A DNA stretch of 64,000 nucleotides, from contig OY987308.1 in assembly GCA_963920635.1 (NCBI GenBank), forward strand, positions 5,212,225 to 5,276,224. Reading direction: 5' to 3'. The DNA comes from Pseudeuparius sepicola (lineage: Eukaryota; Arthropoda; Insecta; Coleoptera; Anthribidae). Below are positions 1 to 11,081 of the stretch, in pieces; position 1 is the first letter of the stretch, and every line of letters starts with the position of its first letter. A program made the translations under genes and the position numbers. Below the pieces are notes generated by a model that saw only the letters and a list, made by a program, of their open reading frames with translations, did not search any database and was not told the origin of the DNA.

Positions 1-1569
1 AGTTTAAATTTTTGATAACGTTCTAAAACATAAGTCTATCCTATTTTTTGCAAAGTCATTTTGAGTAATCTTTGTTCAAACGTATCCTATTATAGTGCTT
101 GATCTGACTGAAAAAATGGAATACACAGAATAAATAACATTTGGAATAACTCACCTGGAGATTCAGTTTTTTTATAACACCGAACAAATAAAAAAGCATA
201 AATTCAATTAACCTATCTATAATCTAAACTACAGATTATATTAAATGCCATATCTTTATTGCTTACTATAGAAAATATTAAATAAATAAAAATAGGGTAG
301 GAGGTATATCTTCTTATAATTAATAACAACCTTTTGTTATAAATATTGTTGCTTTTGGAGCACAAAAAAAAACAAGAAATAAAATGATGATACTTAGTTT
401 CTTCCGGATGAATCCTGCGTCAGCAAAACTTCTCGTTCCAAGCTTTCGTTCTTGATTGCAAAAACTTTAAAAATTTTGTTTCATCCAGAGAAGTTATACA
501 CAAAAAATAAATGAATACTGATATAGGTACTTGATTGATTTTAAAGCCGTCATCACGGGTGTTGTGTACTAAACCACCATTTGTGACAATCGCCAAATTT
601 AGGTACCATCTCTTCACTTGCAAAATATCTCTAGCAACTCCTCCTATGAAGCATTTTATAAGTTTTTATTTTAAAATAAACGTGTTCTTACTCGCTTCTT
701 TATCCTTTCCATTCAAACTACAGCAACCTAAAAAATAAAGCATATCAGTATTATAAAAGATGATTTTTTTAGGACTACCACCGTGATTTTCTCGATTATT
801 TTGTACCCCACAGAAAAAAAAACGTACGAATGAAAAATGTCGCAATGGCAATTTTGGACAGCTAGGTGACGTTAGAAAAGAAACGGTGCATCCAACTTTT
901 TGAATATAAAAAAAAATTAACAAAACAAAAATTCTCAACCTATTCTTATTATTACTAGCTTGCTATAAAGTAGGTACGACTAATACACATAAAAATATAA
1001 ATTTGTCAATTATTTTTTTTAGATAAACAAAAATAGAAAGCACAGGATAAAATAGGTAGAAGTTTTGGGAAATAAAGGTAGTAGACAGGCAGATTTTGTT
1101 TTTCTATTGATATTTGAACCAGATATCTACAATAGACTATCTATAAAAATCTTATCAATATCTATAATATATCATTAATGGCAACAAGCAGGATTGTTTT
1201 AAATTGGCTTGTAAACTAATTTGAACTTATCAAACATATTTATGTGAATCAGATTTTACAATAGTGTTTATTCTTAACTCATTAAATGCTTTTATCATCA
1301 TGGACCCTATTATAGAAAAATCCTCCTACTTTCTATGTTGTGCAAGTTTCGCAACACTCACATTTTCTTTAACCGCATCCCTTCAGTAGCCATTTTTTCA
1401 CCAACCGGGAGTTTCAAGCACCGAATATGCACCTCACCTCACATTACCTAACAACAACTTTTTAAACGACTCTGTAAGCAGTGGGAAAAGTTAATTTATT
1501 CCTATTATACCTATGGACTGGTTTGAAATGGAATGGAAGTTATCAGCATGGATATAGTTTTAAGAAAAC
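1..1569. other. AT-rich non-genic stretch
   Basis: No convincing exon is visible; the open frames here are short and low in complexity. Two repeat traces stand out: a foldback relic near 755-905 (listed separately) and a ~100-bp block at 961-1060. That block recurs as a direct repeat at about 3182-3280, on the other side of the first zinc-finger exon. Confidence 0.6.
755..905. repeat. Relic of the foldback family at 32627-33445
   Basis: The sequence starting GATGATTTTTTTAGG, with the following 'taccaccg..gattttctcg' and 'ttggacagcta' blocks, matches the terminal arm of the foldback element at 32627-33445. Only one diverged arm is present here, so this is an old fragment. Confidence 0.55.
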
Positions 1570-1775
1570 AGGAGCTACTATGTACTTTTTGTTTTTGTGC
1601 AGTTCTACCTCAGCTGACAATTGACAACTTATCATCAACTGCATCAAAATTACAGTTTAAATTATCTGAGTTAAAGCAAACAAGCACTTTATACATTATA
1701 CTTGGAAGCACACAACTTATCAACATGAATTGCATCAAAATGACTTTTTAAACTTCCTTTCCGAGTTGAGGTAAA
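1570..1775 (-). pseudogene. Decayed C-terminal zinc fingers beyond the stop
   Basis: Past the TAG that ends the finger exon at 1776, the same minus-strand frame still reads like a finger (F-T-S-T-R-K-G-S-L-K-S-H-F-D-A-I-H) before a second stop. Less clear finger-like sequence continues to about 1570. The ancestral array was therefore longer, and the current C-terminus results from nonsense mutation. Confidence 0.6.
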
Positions 1776-3063
1776 CTAGCATTTTGTACAGGTATACTTG
1801 CTAGCACGCGACTTACCATGGATTGCATCAAAATGGCATTTTAAACTCCTTTTATAAGTTGAGGTAAATGAGCACTTTGTACAGGTATATTTGCGAGCAT
1901 GCGACTTATCATGGATTGCTTCAAAATGACTTTTTAAATGATCTTTCCGAGTTGTGGTATAGGAGCACTTTGTACAGGTATATTTGCGAGCACGTGACTT
2001 ATCATGGATTGCATCAAAATGTCGTTTTAAACTCTCTATCCGAGTTGAGATATAGGAGCACTTTGTACAGCTGTATTTGAGAGCATGTGACTTATCATGG
2101 ATTGCATCAAAATGACGTTTTAAATTCCCTCTCTGAGTTGAGGTAAATGAGCACTTTGTACAGCTGTATTTGTGAGCATGCGACTTATCATGCTTTGCAT
2201 CAAAATGATGTTTTAAATGCTCTTTCCGAGTTGTGGTATAGGAGCACTTTGTACAGGTATATTTGCGAGCATGCGACTTATCAGCATCAAAATGACAATT
2301 TAAGCTTCCTTTCCAAGTTGAGTTAAATGAGCACTTTGTACAACTGTGCTTGGGTGCATGCGTTAGACTCAGTTTTGAACTCTCAGGGTCATGGCTACTT
2401 TGGTCATGTTGCACCTCATGGCACTTCAATTCGGCCTTTCTCAATGTTGTAAAGGGGCACTTTGAACAGTTATATTCGAGATTAGATACGTCATCGGCAT
2501 ATAATGTTTCAAGATTCTCTTGTAGACCCGACATTGAATTAAATGTGTTTAATGTGCTACTTGGCTTAGGGTTGAGGTTAACTGGTTCACGTTGCTTCTC
2601 CCTTGGGGTCAATTTGCCCCTTTTCAATATGTTAAACGAGCACTTCTTGGTATCATACTGCTTGGTGAAGTTGTCCTCTGCCTTATACCGTTTCCGAAAT
2701 GACCATTTCTTACCATGGCCACTTATTTTGTAATGGTTCCACAAGCTCCTCTGCGCAATATAACTAAACGAGCACTTTATGCAATTAAATTTGGGAGTAG
2801 CCTTCCCCAATGGCTTATTCTCAATCCCTTTATCAGTAATGTGACTTGTGAGTGCACATTTTCCTTTGCACTTTGCAAAGCTAATGTTATTCAATGTACT
2901 AAATGTGCATTGCTGAATTGATGAAGCATCACTAGAGGTGTCGCTTAAGGCTGCAGCACTCGTACCTTGGGAAAACTGGTTGATTTCGAGCTGACTGTCA
3001 GTTTCATGATAGTGCAGAGGTGACTGTTTAGCAATTTCGTTGTAATCCATATCGCAGTCTGAT
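1776..3063 (-). CDS. C2H2 zinc-finger exon, truncated (locus 1)
   Basis: This is a single long exon of a Cys2His2 zinc-finger protein, so probably a nuclear DNA-binding protein. The exon boundary is placed at 3063 because a polypyrimidine tract and AG (rc ctttctttcccag) stand just upstream; the open frame beyond it is intron. The exon starts in phase 2 with Ser-Asp-Cys-Asp, followed by a Ser/Thr-rich leader of about 100 residues. About eight fingers follow, mostly of the form Y-x-C-T-K-C-S-x5-K-x2-L-K-x-H-F-D-A-I-H. Linkers are D-K-S-H-A-x-K rather than the usual TGEKP. One finger (near 2285) has a 6-bp in-frame deletion that removes its final His. The frame stops at 1776 in the middle of a finger, directly after C-T-K-C. 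No upstream exon is seen on this strand. It may be a recently dying duplicate of the exon at 62445. Confidence 0.75.
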
Positions 3064-3904
3064 CTGGGAAAGAAAGGCAAATTAGAGTTTTTCTGTAGCA
3101 CAAGAAGCAATTTCTTGTGTTTTGACCACAGCACATATTTACTTCATAAATATTACAAAAATGGATGTACAAATAATGCACAGTGCTATAAAGTGGTACA
3201 ACTAATACACATGTAATATACAGTTACCAATTATTATTTTTAGATAAAATAAATAATATAAAGCACAGAAAGTTTAGGAAAATAATATCAATAAATGTAC
3301 TAATTTAATTTATTGGTTTTATTTATATGGCACGAAACAGAAACAGATAGTGAAATACAATAAGGTATTTAAGTAAATAATGATAACTATATATAATCAT
3401 AAATGGTGAAGGTTCTGAAAATTGAGTTAGCATTTAGACTCGATAATGAACAATAAACACAAACATAATTATTTTAATTGGTTCTGAGACTTATGATCCA
3501 ATTTAAACTTCTTCTATCAAAACATTTTGACGTAGGTATGAATAAACTTTATTTTTGTGTGTAGTTTGATTTCGGGCTTTTTGTCTGAAATGTCGTCGCA
3601 ATTAGGATCTCCAGCATCAGCTTCCTGATATCCCTAATCAAAGTCACTGCAAAAGAGGGGCTAAATTTAAACATCGCCACCATGTCGGATTTTAAGAAAT
3701 CGTCCATTTTAAGCTTTTTCCAAGTAGAATTTTTAGTGGGCGTCACGTAACGACCACTAACGTAGAAACTTTAAAGTGTTTATCACTAGTGATCAACTCG
3801 TTATAGGAACCGTTCTATAACGTGGCTGCCACCAAAATGGGGGAACTTTTTGGGTGGCTGCCACATAGCCACCGTTTTTGCAACTTATAGCGCTACGTTC
3901 CAGC
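3064..3904. other. Intron and intergenic DNA upstream of locus 1
   Basis: The first ~35 bases next to the exon match the intron end of the exon at 62445, so the duplication included the splice acceptor. A direct repeat of 961-1060 lies at about 3182-3280. No upstream exon on the minus strand could be supported. Confidence 0.5.
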
Positions 3905-5375
3905 CATCCCAGCCAGCAACGCTATAACCTTGACGTCAATACGACGTCGAATATTGGTGACAAGCTGTGTACTAATATTTTTTAAAATATAGGACGTCGA
4001 ATCGACGTCGATTTTACGTATGTTCCATTATTGGAGATTATAAGACGTCGAAATTTCGTCGAAATAAATTACTTCTATGCACAGTTTTTATTCTCGTGAT
4101 AGTTAACGTCGAGAAGACGTGATAATGACGCACTGCAGCCTGCGCTTGCGCAGTGCGCGTCCTGGCCGCGCCGCCGCGCTGTCTCCGTCTCCGCTTTCTG
4201 TCTCGAACGCAGCACGCCACACCGTTATTGTCTGGAGCTGTTCCCCGAGCACGTGTCGCCCCCTGTTATTAACCTAGCTATTGTGTGGATCCGGTGTTCC
4301 GGTGCTTCGCGTTGTAGTACTTGAGTGAGTTGTTATTGTCTATTATCCCCTATGTAAGTAGTAAAAGCTCGAAAAAAAAGTAAACATGTAGCCCCTATGC
4401 CACACCGCTTCTCTAGCCACCATGATGGATTTACTTTACGCAAATTTTAACCTAGCATAAAAATAGCCCAAATAACATTCAAAGTCCTTGTTCAAAGTGA
4501 TTTAATTGTCCATTTTATACTGCAAAATTCAATACTCCCTTCTACCATTTTATTTATCCCTATTGTTTTGTTATTATAACTTGGGTTGTGGATATTTCCA
4601 CATAGGTTGTTTTAGCTGCCTCCATGGCAACGTTAGAACAAGCCCCAAATCCAGAGCATGTGCTGACAGAAGCTGCAAATGTGCTGTTGGCTCCTGCCTG
4701 GACTTCATTATTGTGTTGCTTCCCAAATTACGCCTATCTTTCTGATTTGGTTAATGTTATACCGAACTGATGATAGCCGAATAGCATGAATTAGGTACTT
4801 TCTCTTGTATTCTATTTTATTTATGTTTTTGTATTGTTTTTTATTTATTTTTTACTGTGTTTGTTGGTACTTAAAATATAATAAACGTATATTGATTAAA
4901 AAATGTATTTCATTTCATTTACAAATCACGAACCCTTTTATATATCTTTTGAGTATAAAAAGTTTGTTCAGCGAATGTTCGGCCCTACGTCACAACTCCC
5001 GTCCTTGTCTGACTCGTGAATATACAACCGATATCTATCGTATACAACCGATATCCATCGTATATTCACGAGTCAGACAAGGACGGGAGTTGTGACGTAG
5101 GGCCGAACATTCGCTGAACAAACACTATGCGTTGCGACGCCATTAAGTAATTTTTCACGTCTTATTAGACGTCATCATTACGTACTTTGCACCTCCTAAT
5201 ACACGTCGTCATTAGGTAATGTTGCATGTCTTATTAGACGTTCGCTGAGCATGTAAATTCTCTGTGACATATTGCCGTCGATTCTACGTGTTTTCTGCGT
5301 CGAAATTTTCGTCGATCGACGTAATGCGGTACGTCTATTCAACGTAGAAGAAACGTCTTTTTGCTGGCTGGGATG
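3905..5375. mobile_element. ACGTC-rich inverted-repeat element, ~1.47 kb
   Basis: CATCCCAGCCAGCAA at 3905-3919 is matched in inverse by TTGCTGGCTGGGATG at 5361-5375. Just inside both ends the sequence is packed with ACGTC/GACGT motifs, for example near 3932-4013 and 5160-5350. That layout suits subterminal transposase-binding repeats. No transposase is recognisable inside, so it is probably non-autonomous. The target duplication is unclear because the outer bases of the repeat may themselves be flank. Superfamily not assigned. Confidence 0.6.
4962..5123. repeat. Perfect 64-bp inverted repeat with iterated loop
   Basis: Arms 4962-5025 and 5060-5123 are exact reverse complements by eye. The loop between them carries a 20-bp unit (tatacaaccgatatCYatcg) twice. 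The hairpin sits inside the ACGTC-rich element. Confidence 0.85.
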
Positions 5376-5593
5376 TGGCTACTTGCCTCTTTATTTTTCA
5401 TGTCGTTCGGTCTCTCTCGTTCAACTTATTTAGGTACAAACATTATTATGTCCTGCTGCCTTTCTCCCAAAACAACTCGAAATTACTAAGATTGACAGTG
5501 TCAATCGGGAATATAATAATAGAATTTATTTTATTTTTATTTAATTAGGAGATGGGGATAAAAACAAGGATTTCAAGTTTACTGTGAAACATA

Positions 5594-5892
5594 CAGGTTG
5601 TTTCATCTTAAGTGCGAACACCCCCGTAAAATTTCTATTCTCCCTCCGATTTAATCGCGTTTTTTTCTAAAAATAGGCCACAAAAAACTCTACGTTGGTG
5701 CAAAATTTCAGGTCTTAATGTAAATTTTCAAGGCCCACTACAAATTTTTTTTCTAGTAGAAAATGACGAAAACCATTTAGCGATTTTTTTATTTAAAATC
5801 TGACACCACAGCGTTAATCAGAACAACCTAAAACCCCCGGATGGAAAATACAAATTTTACGGGAGTGTTTGCACTTAAGGTGAAACACCCTG
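5594..5892. mobile_element. TA-flanked MITE, ~300 bp
   Basis: The ends are CAGGTTGTTTCATC (5594) and the imperfect inverse GGTGAAACACCCTG (ending 5892). The complementarity continues inward for about 40 bp through 'cttaagtgc..acac..ccgtaaaattt'. TA flanks both sides, as in Tc1/mariner-type insertion. No coding capacity. Confidence 0.75.
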
Positions 5893-6582
5893 TAGACGAT
5901 ATAATTCGAAATATGAGCACGCCCTCCAGCAATACTCAATATTTAAAAAAAAACTGAGAAGCACAGTTTTTTAAACATATGTACCTACATACTGCAAAGA
6001 ATTTTTTTATTATTCTTGGTTACGTAAAACCAATAATTACGTACGAATGCAGGGTGTTATTTAAGTACGTAGCCAAACTTCAAGGGATGATTCTTTGAGT
6101 GATTTTAAAACGAATAGTTTATATAAACATAGGCCCGGTATCGCTTCGTTTTCAAGATACAGGGTGTCAATTTTTTTAAAAAAATCTTTATTTCAACAAC
6201 ATCTTAATAATCCTTTAGCCGATTTTGTTGAAATCTGGTAAAATTATTTACGGTAGAGAGTGGGAAGTGACACTGGTTCTACTTCCTAAAATTGCCAACA
6301 ATAAGAACCAATTTGAAGTTTCTAAAAGTAAGTTGAAGTTTCTAAAAGCAAAACAATAAATCTCGATTTTAACGTTGTTCATGTTTTTAGAAGTTGCGAA
6401 GAAAAATAAGAAAATTTGAAGGTATAATATTTGAGTTAGTTTGTTTTTTTTTATGTTAAAAACACTTAATAGTTTTGAGATGTGTTGTGTTTGGTTCAAT
6501 ATGTTTGTTTTTGTTAAGGTGATTTTTTTAACAAATTTTCTTAATTGTTTAATCTACAATTAAATCATTTAATTATTATATA
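5893..6582. other. Non-genic, with short transposon-end traces
   Basis: Fragments reading 'cagggtgttattt' and 'cagggtgtcaattttt' near 6050 and 6162 look like isolated mariner-type ends. Nothing else supportable is seen. Confidence 0.4.
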
Positions 6583-6795
6583 CACTCCGCCAAACAAGTA
6601 TCGCATCACCTAAATAAATTAATACATTTCGTTATATTTTTTTCAAAAAAATTACTACTTGTTTCATTAGTTATCACTACCATATTTTCGAAAATAAATC
6701 TACAGAAACCCAGACAAGTGCATATTTTTGTAATTTCTTTATTTTCGCTAATAAACTTGGAAACAAATTAAATGATTTTTCATTGCAGCACATAT

Positions 6796-7212
6796 TCAGT
6801 AGCGGGTATTTCCTCCTCTGGATCTTATTACTTCCTGGCAACGCCTAGGCATGCATCTAATCCATCCCTCCAAGTACCCCTGGTCCAAATTATCCCATTC
6901 GGCATTTAGTAGCTGTTGCAGTTCGTCTAAATTTCTTGCGACCAAATCCCTGGCTCTTATTCGTCTGTAAAGATGGTCCCAAACATGTTCTATCGGATTT
7001 AAATCCGGGCTGCGTGCAGGCCATTCCAAAGCACGGACATTTACTTCTTGCAGATATTGCCACACTATTCTTGCAACGTGTGGACGCGCATTGTCGTGCA
7101 TTAGCATAAAATTCTTCCCAAATAAATGGGGCAACAGGCACGACATGTTCTTCTAAAACCTCTGTAATGTATCTGTGAGCTCTATTTACTAATACCAACT
7201 CCGTGTGTGCTC
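6796..7212 (-). pseudogene. Tc1-like transposase, C-terminal block (DD34E)
   Basis: This is the catalytic C-terminal part of a cut-and-paste transposase. M-H-D-N-A-R-P-H holds the second acidic residue, and S-P-D-L-N-P-I-E-H-V-W-D holds the final Glu. There are 34 residues between that Asp and Glu, as in Tc1-type DD34E enzymes. The frame ends at a stop after R-G-G-N-T-R-Y, close to the left inverted repeat. A frameshift near 7140 separates V-N-R-A-H-R-Y-I-T-E-V-L-E-E-H from the catalytic block. The upstream part of the gene continues beyond the 3.6-kb insertion, at 10803. Confidence 0.92.
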
Positions 7213-7216
7213 TTAA

Positions 7217-10200
7217 GAGGCTACGATACTTATGAAATCCGCCCGAAATGCCCGACTCAATTCAGGACAAACGTCGCTCGATTAGATATGCCTATCCTTT
7301 TCCTTCCTCTGGTCCCCACGACTCCCCACTCCAGCCTGCCCCTTCATAGTGCTACGATTGAGGGGCAGGCCGGCCGTGGGTACTACACTGAGAGAACTCT
7401 GTCACTTTGTAAAAAAACCCTGTTTAATTCAATATGAGATATTATTCCTCAAACTCAAGCAGAAGCTTTTTTGTAACTAACAATAATCAATTCAATTACA
7501 ATTGATATTGAATTCTAATGAATAATTTAAATGTAATATTTTATTTCAATAAATAGCGTGTTCTGGAATTGATTCTATAATACTTCTTTTCTAAGCACAT
7601 TCTTTTGTCAGAACAACATAACGTTTCATGGTGTTGAATTGAATAGGGATACATTTAACTGTTCATTATACTGAAATTACAACTATTGTCACTGAATTTT
7701 TGCTGGATTTGTAATACTTAATTGTGGGTACTAATATCAATTATAGCCATTCACTTGCAGTGTTCATTATGACTACGAACGATATAGAGTGTAGGGTTGA
7801 TTCAAAACCTTTAATTTGCGATCACTGTATGCACTCCTAAGTTAACCCCCAGTTAACCCTGAAAAAATCAGCTTGTTTTAAAGAATTTTTTTTTACCCTT
7901 ATAAAGCACTTTAGATAGTGGTGATCTTTTACCTATATCTCGTGAAGTATTGAAGTTAAAAAAAAACTTCATGAGAGAAAGTTGTAGAGAACGTAATAAT
8001 GTATACATAAGAAGAAAAAAAATTGTACACATGAGAAGAAAAAAAATTGCAAAAAAATGTTTGCAAAACCACTCCTATTGCGGGGTTCGTAACACGACTT
8101 CGACGGTGATTTTTTGGGGTTATACTCAGGACGCTACCCACAACCAACCCTGAAAATATCTACCTGTTAAGAATCATTTTTTTTCTACCTCTATAAAAAA
8201 ATGACAATTTGCTTGGACTATGATTACTTACATTGATGAATATAAAAGTTGCAATTAAGTTATTTTGTTCATCCAATGAATTATAATGTTTTTTCAGTTG
8301 CTTCTGGGGTACTCTTATATAGTTTGGAGTAGTCTGAGGGTGAGAATTATTATTATTCAAATAAAATAAATTTAATTGTTTAAATAAAACATAAGATATT
8401 TTAAAACCGAGGTTATGCTTTCATTGTAGTATGCCAATTTTAGTATCGAAGTGACAATACGTCTTCTTAACGGAAATTCAAACTATTTTAAACTTATTGG
8501 TTCATCTGCAATTACGTCAAAAGTATAGATTATATTGTTGGGACCACATGGATTTGCTTGTATATTTAAAGTAGGTACTGGAAAAGTGACTATATACACG
8601 AACTCACTAAAATCACAACAGTCTTTTTTTCCTGTGTAGACGTGTAGATAATATGAAATAATAACTCGTGCCGGCCGCCGCCGACGGCCGCCGGGGTCAC
8701 ACGAGTCTCGCCGATGCCGACGAAGAAGCGCGAATATATATTTAAAAAACGGCGGTGGCCTGTTTGCTTTATTGCAAAAATGATATTTTTCAGGGCGTTC
8801 ACTTTTCGTTGGCAACACACTGCATAGCTTTTTGGCGTCGAAGCAATTTTACTATTATTTTTCATATCAGCAAAGGTGCATGCTATGAAGGGTTCGTGTA
8901 TAAAAAAAACTTGTAATTGCTCAATTATAAAATCTAAATTAACGATTCGATTACCGAATTCTTCTTGAACCACATTAGGGTCAGTTGAACATCTATTAAT
9001 GTTTGATTGGATAATTGTTCTGCATAATAGTGTTGCTACGACTAAAAAAGTGCGTCTAAAGTCTACTTCTTCAAAATGTTTTATATAACTAGTAGGTATT
9101 CCATATTTACATTTGTGTAATAATAAATAAATCTAACTAAAAACTTTCTACACTGTGAGAGTTCACTTTAGAGGGATTAGAGTGAATAGGCCATATTATA
9201 TCACAACGGTTTCGTTAATCTATAAAATTACATCCTCAAGGACTAATTTATAGAGTTACGAAACTGGTCTCCCTTTTTAAATAAAGTAATAATTGTGAGA
9301 TAATAGGAGCTATTAATTTCTAATCCCTTGTAAATGTTCCATTCAAAGCCCTGTTTTTCCCAGAAAGTTTGTTTCCCAAACCCTATGCACCTGCAGTACT
9401 ACTTATACCTAAATCCGAATAAGTGTGCAAAATGCAAAATATGTAGGTACCCCTCTCTCAAATTCTGGAAACCATATTAGGTACCTACGGGAATAAAAGC
9501 ACTCAAGCCCACAAATTACTCCTATTGGTTTCACTACATGTGACTGTTGTGACATCATTATCAAACATTATAGGTATTCTTGCCCTGACTGCGGTTCAGT
9601 TTCAGAACCTTATTCTGACAAATCTGAATTATCGAACATCCTAGAAAATGTATTAAAATGTCATAAATTCGACAGACTGGAACAATAAAATGTACTATTT
9701 TTATTTTGCCCGATTTTCAACTCCAATGACTTTCGAACAATCTTCTAACGAAGAAGTTTCTAAAACTGGCTGGATGTCAGAATTATTATCGTTCCCTCTG
9801 GAAAGTATATAAATTAGCTTTTATCATGCAGCGATTTACATAGGAATTCGTTTTCAAAAAATGCTTCACATGACCCATTTATTTGGCAAAATTATTACTT
9901 GTACCTATCACATTTTTAAAGTAAAAATCAAGCGCACAATTTGGTCTAGAATTTAAATTTACTCTTTTTGCACGACCAGGCCATTTTATGCCCTAGGGAT
10001 TAAACCATTTTACACAAAAGCAAAAAGTAGGTACTTTGTGAATAATAATTATTTATTTTCTAAAATTTATTTGTGGCGCAATGGATTAATAATTATTTAT
10101 TTATAATTCCTGGAGGAATAATAATAATGAGTATTATTATATGCCAGTCGACATACATAATGTCGCGGTAGAAAATATTTTCTTCGGGTACTCGGAAATA

Positions 10201-10798
10201 TAAATATTAGCTAACATACTAACATTCAAAACAAGCGAAACACAAATAAGGGAGACTGAGACTAATAAAATGAAAAATGAACCATCTGATATCGATTGAA
10301 AGTTCTCCTGACGTGGTTTCCGAGCCCGGTGAGGTACTCCGAAGTAGGGGGAAGTAGGGGAACCACGAGTTCCAGCGAACGCCCGCCCGCCCGCCTATCT
10401 CCGTACGTCTAATTCCTGCTCGAATGGCCAATTCACGGATCATTTTATTGCCGGGCAATGGGTTCGTAGTTTTCAAATCATAGCCAAACGAACAAACGTA
10501 TCGACTTGAAAGTAGTCTTAAAATAATGTTATAGAATGCCTCAATCGTCGTTGTGTCCTTCGAATTATTTTTGAGTGGTGGAAATACTCGAAATTCTTAA
10601 CCGAATATAGTCGAATTTCGGGTATGTTTGGCATTTTTTTTCACAATGTCGCATTAGTCCTGCACAGTTCGTGATACACAACGACGATTCTTCGTAGTTT
10701 TATCTAAGCCACAAAAAAAAATCAAGTGAAAATATTAAGAAATGCAAGTAGGAGATGTAAACTACGAAACCCTTGAAAATGGGGGGTATCGTAGCGCC
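7217..10798. mobile_element. 3.6-kb TTAA-flanked insertion inside the Tc1 gene
   Basis: The Tc1 transposase frame resumes exactly if 7217-10798 plus one TTAA is removed: ...C-TTAA at 7213-7216 and TTAA-AGATATGCC at 10799. The ends GAGGCTACGATAC and (rc) GGCGCTACGATAC are 13-bp inverted repeats matching at 11 of 13 bases. A TTAA duplication with ~13-bp ends suits piggyBac-type or related transposition, but the ends do not begin with CCC and I recognise no transposase. The interior is mostly AT-rich, with a GC-rich patch near 8670-8700 and diverged direct repeats near 7840-8200. Confidence 0.75.
8484..8973 (-). other. Possible exon remnant(s) of unknown protein
   Basis: Minus-strand frames here look more protein-like than their surroundings. 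One block (about 8973-8760) contains I-V-N-L-D-F-I-I-E-Q-L-Q-V-F-F-I-H-E-P. A second follows a reasonable acceptor (rc tctacacag) at 8631 and runs K-K-D-C-C-D-F-S-E-F to a stop at 8484. I do not recognise the protein. It could be cargo or a decayed gene of the TTAA-flanked insertion, or chance. Confidence 0.2.
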
Positions 10799-10802
10799 TT
10801 AA

Positions 10803-11081
10803 AGATATGCCTCCCCATAGGATAATAGAGCCGCCTCCAAAATTTCGCGAAGTCCTAATATTGCACTGCGAATATCGCTCCCCTGCACGTCTATATGAAG
10901 AGTACATTACTCATTCGTTAATATCCCAATTCACATGTTCCCTAGCAAACCGTAGGCGAGCTACACGATGCTCCCTAGTCAACTGAGGGCCAGTGGCAGC
11001 AACTCTAGCTCTAATTCCAACTCTGGTTAAAATGTTTCTCACAATTTGTGATGATACGTGTACATTTCTAACGTCAATTAA
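10803..11081 (-). pseudogene. Tc1-like transposase, middle block
   Basis: The frame includes V-S-S-Q-I-V-R-N-I-L and T-R-E-H-R-V-A-R-L-R-F-A-R-E-H, typical of the second DNA-binding half. After a frameshift near 10910 it continues into G-G-G-S-I-I-L-W-G-G-I-S-L, which precedes the catalytic region in this family. The block lies between the two insertions and joins in order with the N-terminal block (12819-13105) and the C-terminal block (6796-7212). Confidence 0.9.
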
